Below, in pieces: positions 62,822 to 64,000 of a stretch of DNA of 64,000 nucleotides (position 1 is its first letter; every line of letters begins with the position of its first letter). The stretch is from Methylibium sp. Its GTDB lineage: Bacteria > Pseudomonadota > Gammaproteobacteria > Burkholderiales > Burkholderiaceae_C. A program made the position numbers and the translations under genes. The notes under the pieces were generated by a model that did not search any database, was not told the DNA's origin, and worked only from the letters and a program-made list of their open reading frames with translations. The stretch is from the NCBI GenBank assembly GCA_013824165.1, contig PNNH01000048.1, forward strand, positions 52,732-116,731. Reading direction: 5' to 3'.

Positions 62822-64000
62822 TCAGTCTTCCAGCTGCGACAGGTCGCGCACCGCACCCTTGTCGGCCGACATCACCAGCTTGGCATAGGCCTTGAGCGCG
62901 GCCGAGACCTTGCGCGGGCGCGGCAGCGCCGGCTTCCAGCCCTTGGCATCCTGCTCGGCGCGGCGACGCGCCAACTCTTCGTCGGACACCAGCACGTCGA
63001 TGCTGCGGTTCGGGATGTCGATGCGGACGCGGTCGCCGTTCTTCACCAGGCCGATCGCGCCGCCGGCTGCCGCCTCGGGCGAGCAGTGGCCGATCGACAG
63101 GCCCGAGGTGCCGCCCGAGAAGCGGCCGTCGGTCAGCAGCGCGCAGGCCTTGCCCAGGCCCTTGCTCTTGATGTAGCTGGTCGGGTAGAGCATCTCCTGC
63201 ATGCCAGGGCCGCCCTTGGGGCCTTCGTAGCGCACAACCACCACATCGCCGGCCTTGACCTTGTCGTCCAGGATGTTGGCCACCGCCTCGTCCTGGCTCT
63301 CGACCACATGGGCCGGGCCTTCGAACACCAGCAGCGCATCATCCACGCCGGCGGTCTTCACCACGCAGCCGTCCAGGGCGATATTGCCGTACAGCACGGC
63401 CAGACCGCCCTCCTGCGAAAACGCGTGCTCGCTTGAACGGATGCAACCTTCGGCGCGATCGGTGTCCAGGCTGGGCCAGCGGCTGTTCTGGCTGAAGGCT
63501 ACCTGGGTCGGAATGCCGCCCGGGCCGGCCATGTAGAAGGTCTTGACCGCTTCGCTGGGCGCGCGGGCGATATCCCACTGGTCCAGCGCATCCTTCATGG
63601 TCTTGCTGTGCACGGTGGGCACATCGGTGTGCAGCTTGCCGGCGCGGTCCAGCTCACCCAGGATGGCCATGATGCCACCGGCACGGTGCACGTCCTCGAT
63701 GTGGTACTTGTCGGTATTGGGCGCAACCTTGCACAGCTGCGGCACCACGCGCGAGACGCGGTCGATGTCCTTCATCGTGAAGTCGATCTCGGCCTCCTGC
63801 GCGATGGCCAGCAGGTGCAAGATGGTGTTGGTGGAGCCGCCCATCGCGATGTCCAGCGCGATCGCGTTTTCGAAGGCCTTCAGTCCCATCGAGCGCGGCA
63901 GCACGGTCTCGTCGTCCTGCTCGTAATAGCGCTTGCACAGCTCGACAGCCAGGCGGCCGGCGCGCTTGAAGAGCTGCTCGCGGTCGCCATGGGTGGCCAG
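62822..64000 (-). CDS. ilvD: Dihydroxy-acid dehydratase IlvD, N-terminus beyond right edge
   Basis: The C-terminal 392 residues of dihydroxy-acid dehydratase, which makes the 2-oxo acid precursors of valine, leucine and isoleucine. Recognisable blocks are [97 protein letters not shown] and [27 protein letters not shown]. The frame is open to position 64000. The part with the first iron-sulfur cysteines is outside the window. The [11 protein letters not shown] insertion matches the long E. coli-type subgroup. It is convergent with the small four-cysteine gene (31-bp gap). Confidence 0.98.
   Translation of the reverse strand: MATHGDREQLFKRAGRLAVELCKRYYEQDDETVLPRSMGLKAFENAIALDIAMGGSTNTILHLLAIAQEAEIDFTMKDIDRVSRVVPQLCKVAPNTDKYHIEDVHRAGGIMAILGELDRAGKLHTDVPTVHSKTMKDALDQWDIARAPSEAVKTFYMAGPGGIPTQVAFSQNSRWPSLDTDRAEGCIRSSEHAFSQEGGLAVLYGNIALDGCVVKTAGVDDALLVFEGPAHVVESQDEAVANILDDKVKAGDVVVVRYEGPKGGPGMQEMLYPTSYIKSKGLGKACALLTDGRFSGGTSGLSIGHCSPEAAAGGAIGLVKNGDRVRIDIPNRSIDVLVSDEELARRRAEQDAKGWKPALPRPRKVSAALKAYAKLVMSADKGAVRDLSQLED

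Overview
The window is chromosomal DNA from a GC-rich betaproteobacterium, most probably order Burkholderiales (Roseateles/Rubrivivax/Paucibacter-like). This rests on the mixture of gene families: a Bug-type tricarboxylate-binding protein, an MHFG-type PEP-CTERM protein, a lysine/alanine-tailed SWIB protein, a 7TMR-DISM histidine kinase and a Crp-type regulator. Species identity cannot be read from the window alone. I see no insertion sequence, phage, CRISPR array, tRNA or rRNA. Coding density is high and most intergenic gaps are short.

Layout. 1-5.7 kb: a two-partner secretion locus (huge FHA-like exoprotein, cut by the left edge, and its TpsB transporter), divergent from a response regulator/7TMR-DISM kinase pair (5.8-9.0 kb). 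9.1-14 kb: uvrA, a PEP-CTERM protein, a stand-alone receiver and a SWIB/H1-like protein. 14.1-20.5 kb: an iron-uptake run on the minus strand (tonB-exbB-exbD, catecholate-type receptor, PiuC hydroxylase, FMN alpha-hydroxy-acid oxidase) with a Fur-box match in front of tonB and an intrinsic terminator between receptor and piuC. 20.6-22.2 kb: terC under a yybP-ykoY manganese riboswitch, then a holin-like membrane protein. 22.2-25.6 kb: BepA-like protease, moaC, a Bug protein. 25.7-32.7 kb: a signalling block of two TPR-GGDEF proteins, a chemoreceptor and two near-identical periplasmic Cache proteins. 32.9-35.3 kb: a three-gene SPFH/membrane/ribbon-helix-helix operon behind a 16-bp perfect palindrome, and a small lipoprotein.

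35.5-46.9 kb: a YejBEF-like peptide ABC transporter, divergent from four tandem paralogous family-5 solute-binding proteins. 47-53.9 kb: VOC and GNAT proteins, a persulfide dioxygenase-rhodanese fusion, a Tat-type periplasmic binding protein, acetoacetyl-CoA synthetase, TrxC and a TrxC paralogue lacking the first active-site cysteine, and a flavin reductase. 54-57.2 kb: an M48 protease, Crp and LuxR regulators and a glyoxalase II-like hydrolase.

57.3-62.8 kb holds the most unusual module: a class III cyclase with TPRs, a PAP2/vanadium-haloperoxidase-fold enzyme carrying sixteen Gly-Thr-Thr repeats, a leaderless subtilisin and a small exported four-cysteine protein, tightly packed on one strand. 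The right edge cuts ilvD.

How the genes work together: iron import (TonB/ExbBD energise the receptor, PiuC probably helps use the ligand), envelope quality control (two M48 proteases), peptide import with several binding proteins, and several signalling systems (two-component, c-di-GMP, chemotaxis, cyclic nucleotide). Functions come from family recognition by reading; no database search was run.
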